The notes beneath the pieces were generated by a model that saw only the letters and a list, made by a program, of their open reading frames with translations, was not told the DNA's origin and did no database searches. 64,000 nucleotides of DNA from positions 9,231,001 through 9,295,000 of the forward strand of contig NZ_CP107783.1 in NCBI RefSeq assembly GCF_036345255.1. The letters run 5' to 3'. Below, piece after piece: positions 63,322-64,000 of the stretch. The stretch comes from Streptomyces sp. NBC_00569 (GTDB lineage Bacteria; Actinomycetota; Actinomycetes; Streptomycetales; Streptomycetaceae). The translations under genes and the position numbers were made by a program. How positions within the stretch are numbered: position 1 is the stretch's first letter; the number at the start of each line of letters is the position of its first letter.

Positions 63322-63373
63322 GTCCGGATCTTGGCCCGTGTGTGCCAGGGGCAGCAATGGGCCAGGCAAAATC

Positions 63374-63387
63374 GTTGTCCGGACAAC
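63374..63387. promoter_or_regulatory. Palindrome GTTGTCCGGACAAC, candidate operator
   Basis: A perfect 14-base palindrome in the 90-base space between the divergent regulator and the S8 peptidase. Confidence 0.6.
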
Positions 63388-63411
63388 TGGCGTCCGATTA
63401 ATTCGTTTGGC

Positions 63412-64000
63412 ATGACCCCTCGAAGAACGTTCACCGTCGGGCTCACGGCCGCCGTCATCGGCGGCCTGCTGTCCACGGTGCCCCAGTCCGCCACCGCGGA
63501 CCCACACCAGGACCCCGAGCAGCGTGTCATCGTTACGCTGTCCGGGGCTGCCGCCGTGACGGGAAAGGGCACGCTGCGGTCCACCGACGCCCAGGAGATC
63601 GGCGCCGACCGCGCCTCCCTCTCCGCCCGGCAGAAGACGCTCCTCGGTGACGCGAAGGACGCCGGTCTGCACACCGGCTCCCCGCGCCGCCTGAACCTGT
63701 TGCTCAACGCGGTCGCCCTGACCGTGAAGGCCTCCGAGGTCGCCGAGTTGAAGCAGCTGCCCGGGGTGGCCTCCGTGGTCCCCGACGCCAAGATGCACAT
63801 CCTCACCGACGACAGCGTGCCGCTGATCAACGCCCCTCAGGTCTGGCAGCGCAAGGACCCGGCGGGCAACGGCGCCGACGGCAAGGGCGTCACCGTCGCC
63901 GTCCTCGACAGCGGCGTCGACTACAGCCACCCGGACCTGGGTGGCGCTCTCGGCAAGGGACACAAGGTCGTCGGCGGCTACGACTTCGTCAACCGCGACG
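63412..64000 (+). CDS. S8 family serine peptidase (subtilase), cut by the window end
   Basis: Secreted subtilase. Signal peptide MTPRRTFTVGLTAAVIGGLL with ATADPH cleavage region, an I9-type propeptide (RVIVTLSGAA, LKQLPGVASVVPDAK), then the catalytic Asp in GVTVAVLDSGVDYSHPDLGG. The His and Ser motifs lie beyond the window. ATG at 63412. Confidence 0.92.
   Translation, partial: MTPRRTFTVGLTAAVIGGLLSTVPQSATADPHQDPEQRVIVTLSGAAAVTGKGTLRSTDAQEIGADRASLSARQKTLLGDAKDAGLHTGSPRRLNLLLNAVALTVKASEVAELKQLPGVASVVPDAKMHILTDDSVPLINAPQVWQRKDPAGNGADGKGVTVAVLDSGVDYSHPDLGGALGKGHKVVGGYDFVNRD

Overview
The window is a piece of a Streptomyces-type actinomycete chromosome. The DNA is strongly G+C-rich, GTG and TTG starts are common, many genes overlap by ATGA or GTGA, and the families are typical of Streptomyces: a DUF6596-type sigma factor with a DGPF partner, a SpoIIE-type phosphatase, many TetR regulators, an N-terminal RsbRD-like domain, VOC proteins and an S8 peptidase. 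No rRNA, tRNA or CRISPR array was recognised.

Layout. (1) 1-3.8 kb: a redox operon of molybdopterin oxidoreductase (5' end outside the window), four-cluster ferredoxin, Rieske protein and small membrane protein. (2) 3.9-7.7 kb: ABC transporter with a histidine kinase and NarL-type regulator. (3) 7.8-14.3 kb: phosphotransferase, VOC protein, a deaminase resembling blasticidin S deaminase, and a heavily damaged stretch. That stretch holds a TPR relic, a frameshifted secreted protein and a sensor kinase cut by an IS200/IS605 element, which is itself fused to a beheaded sugar-nucleotide epimerase. (4) 14.5-20.2 kb: single housekeeping or stress genes (methyltransferase, DHFR-like, VOC, AhpD-like, YCII-like, lipoprotein, HAD). 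(5) 20.3-25.1 kb: a three-gene module of Trypco2-like protein, trypsin-STAND ATPase-TPR protein (1330 aa) and DUF4913-like protein. This is the best candidate for an under-described conflict or defence system.

(6) 25.4-53.4 kb: about 28 kb bounded by two inward-facing 46-bp Tn3-type terminal repeats (39 of 46 bases identical). The N-terminal part of a Tn3 transposase lies at the left and the C-terminal part, a resolvase relic and a small accessory gene lie at the right. Inside are an aromatic ring-cleavage operon (extradiol dioxygenase, FAH hydrolase, flavin hydroxylase, acetoacetyl-CoA synthetase) with a divergent TetR gene, a SpoIIE-type phosphatase, a Zn alcohol dehydrogenase, a self-sufficient CYP102-type P450 with its TetR gene, a secreted repeat protein sharing the same operator, a three-component P450 system (3Fe-4S ferredoxin, reductase, P450), and a TetR/MFS efflux pair. 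The block reads as a decayed catabolic or xenobiotic island.

(7) 53.4-64 kb: dehalogenase-like HAD, FMN reductase, ArsR-VOC operon, HAD fragment, and a MarR gene whose stop codon is supplied by a second TnpB element. Then follow an MFS transporter, DGPF protein with ECF42-type sigma factor, a DUF899 protein, and a TrmB/LuxR-like regulator divergent from an S8 peptidase that runs off the end.

Pseudogenes and mobile-element fragments are concentrated at 9.8-14.3, 25.4-27.8, 48.7-53.4 and 55.8-59.7 kb. All family assignments come from reading motifs and from memory of the families; no database search was run.
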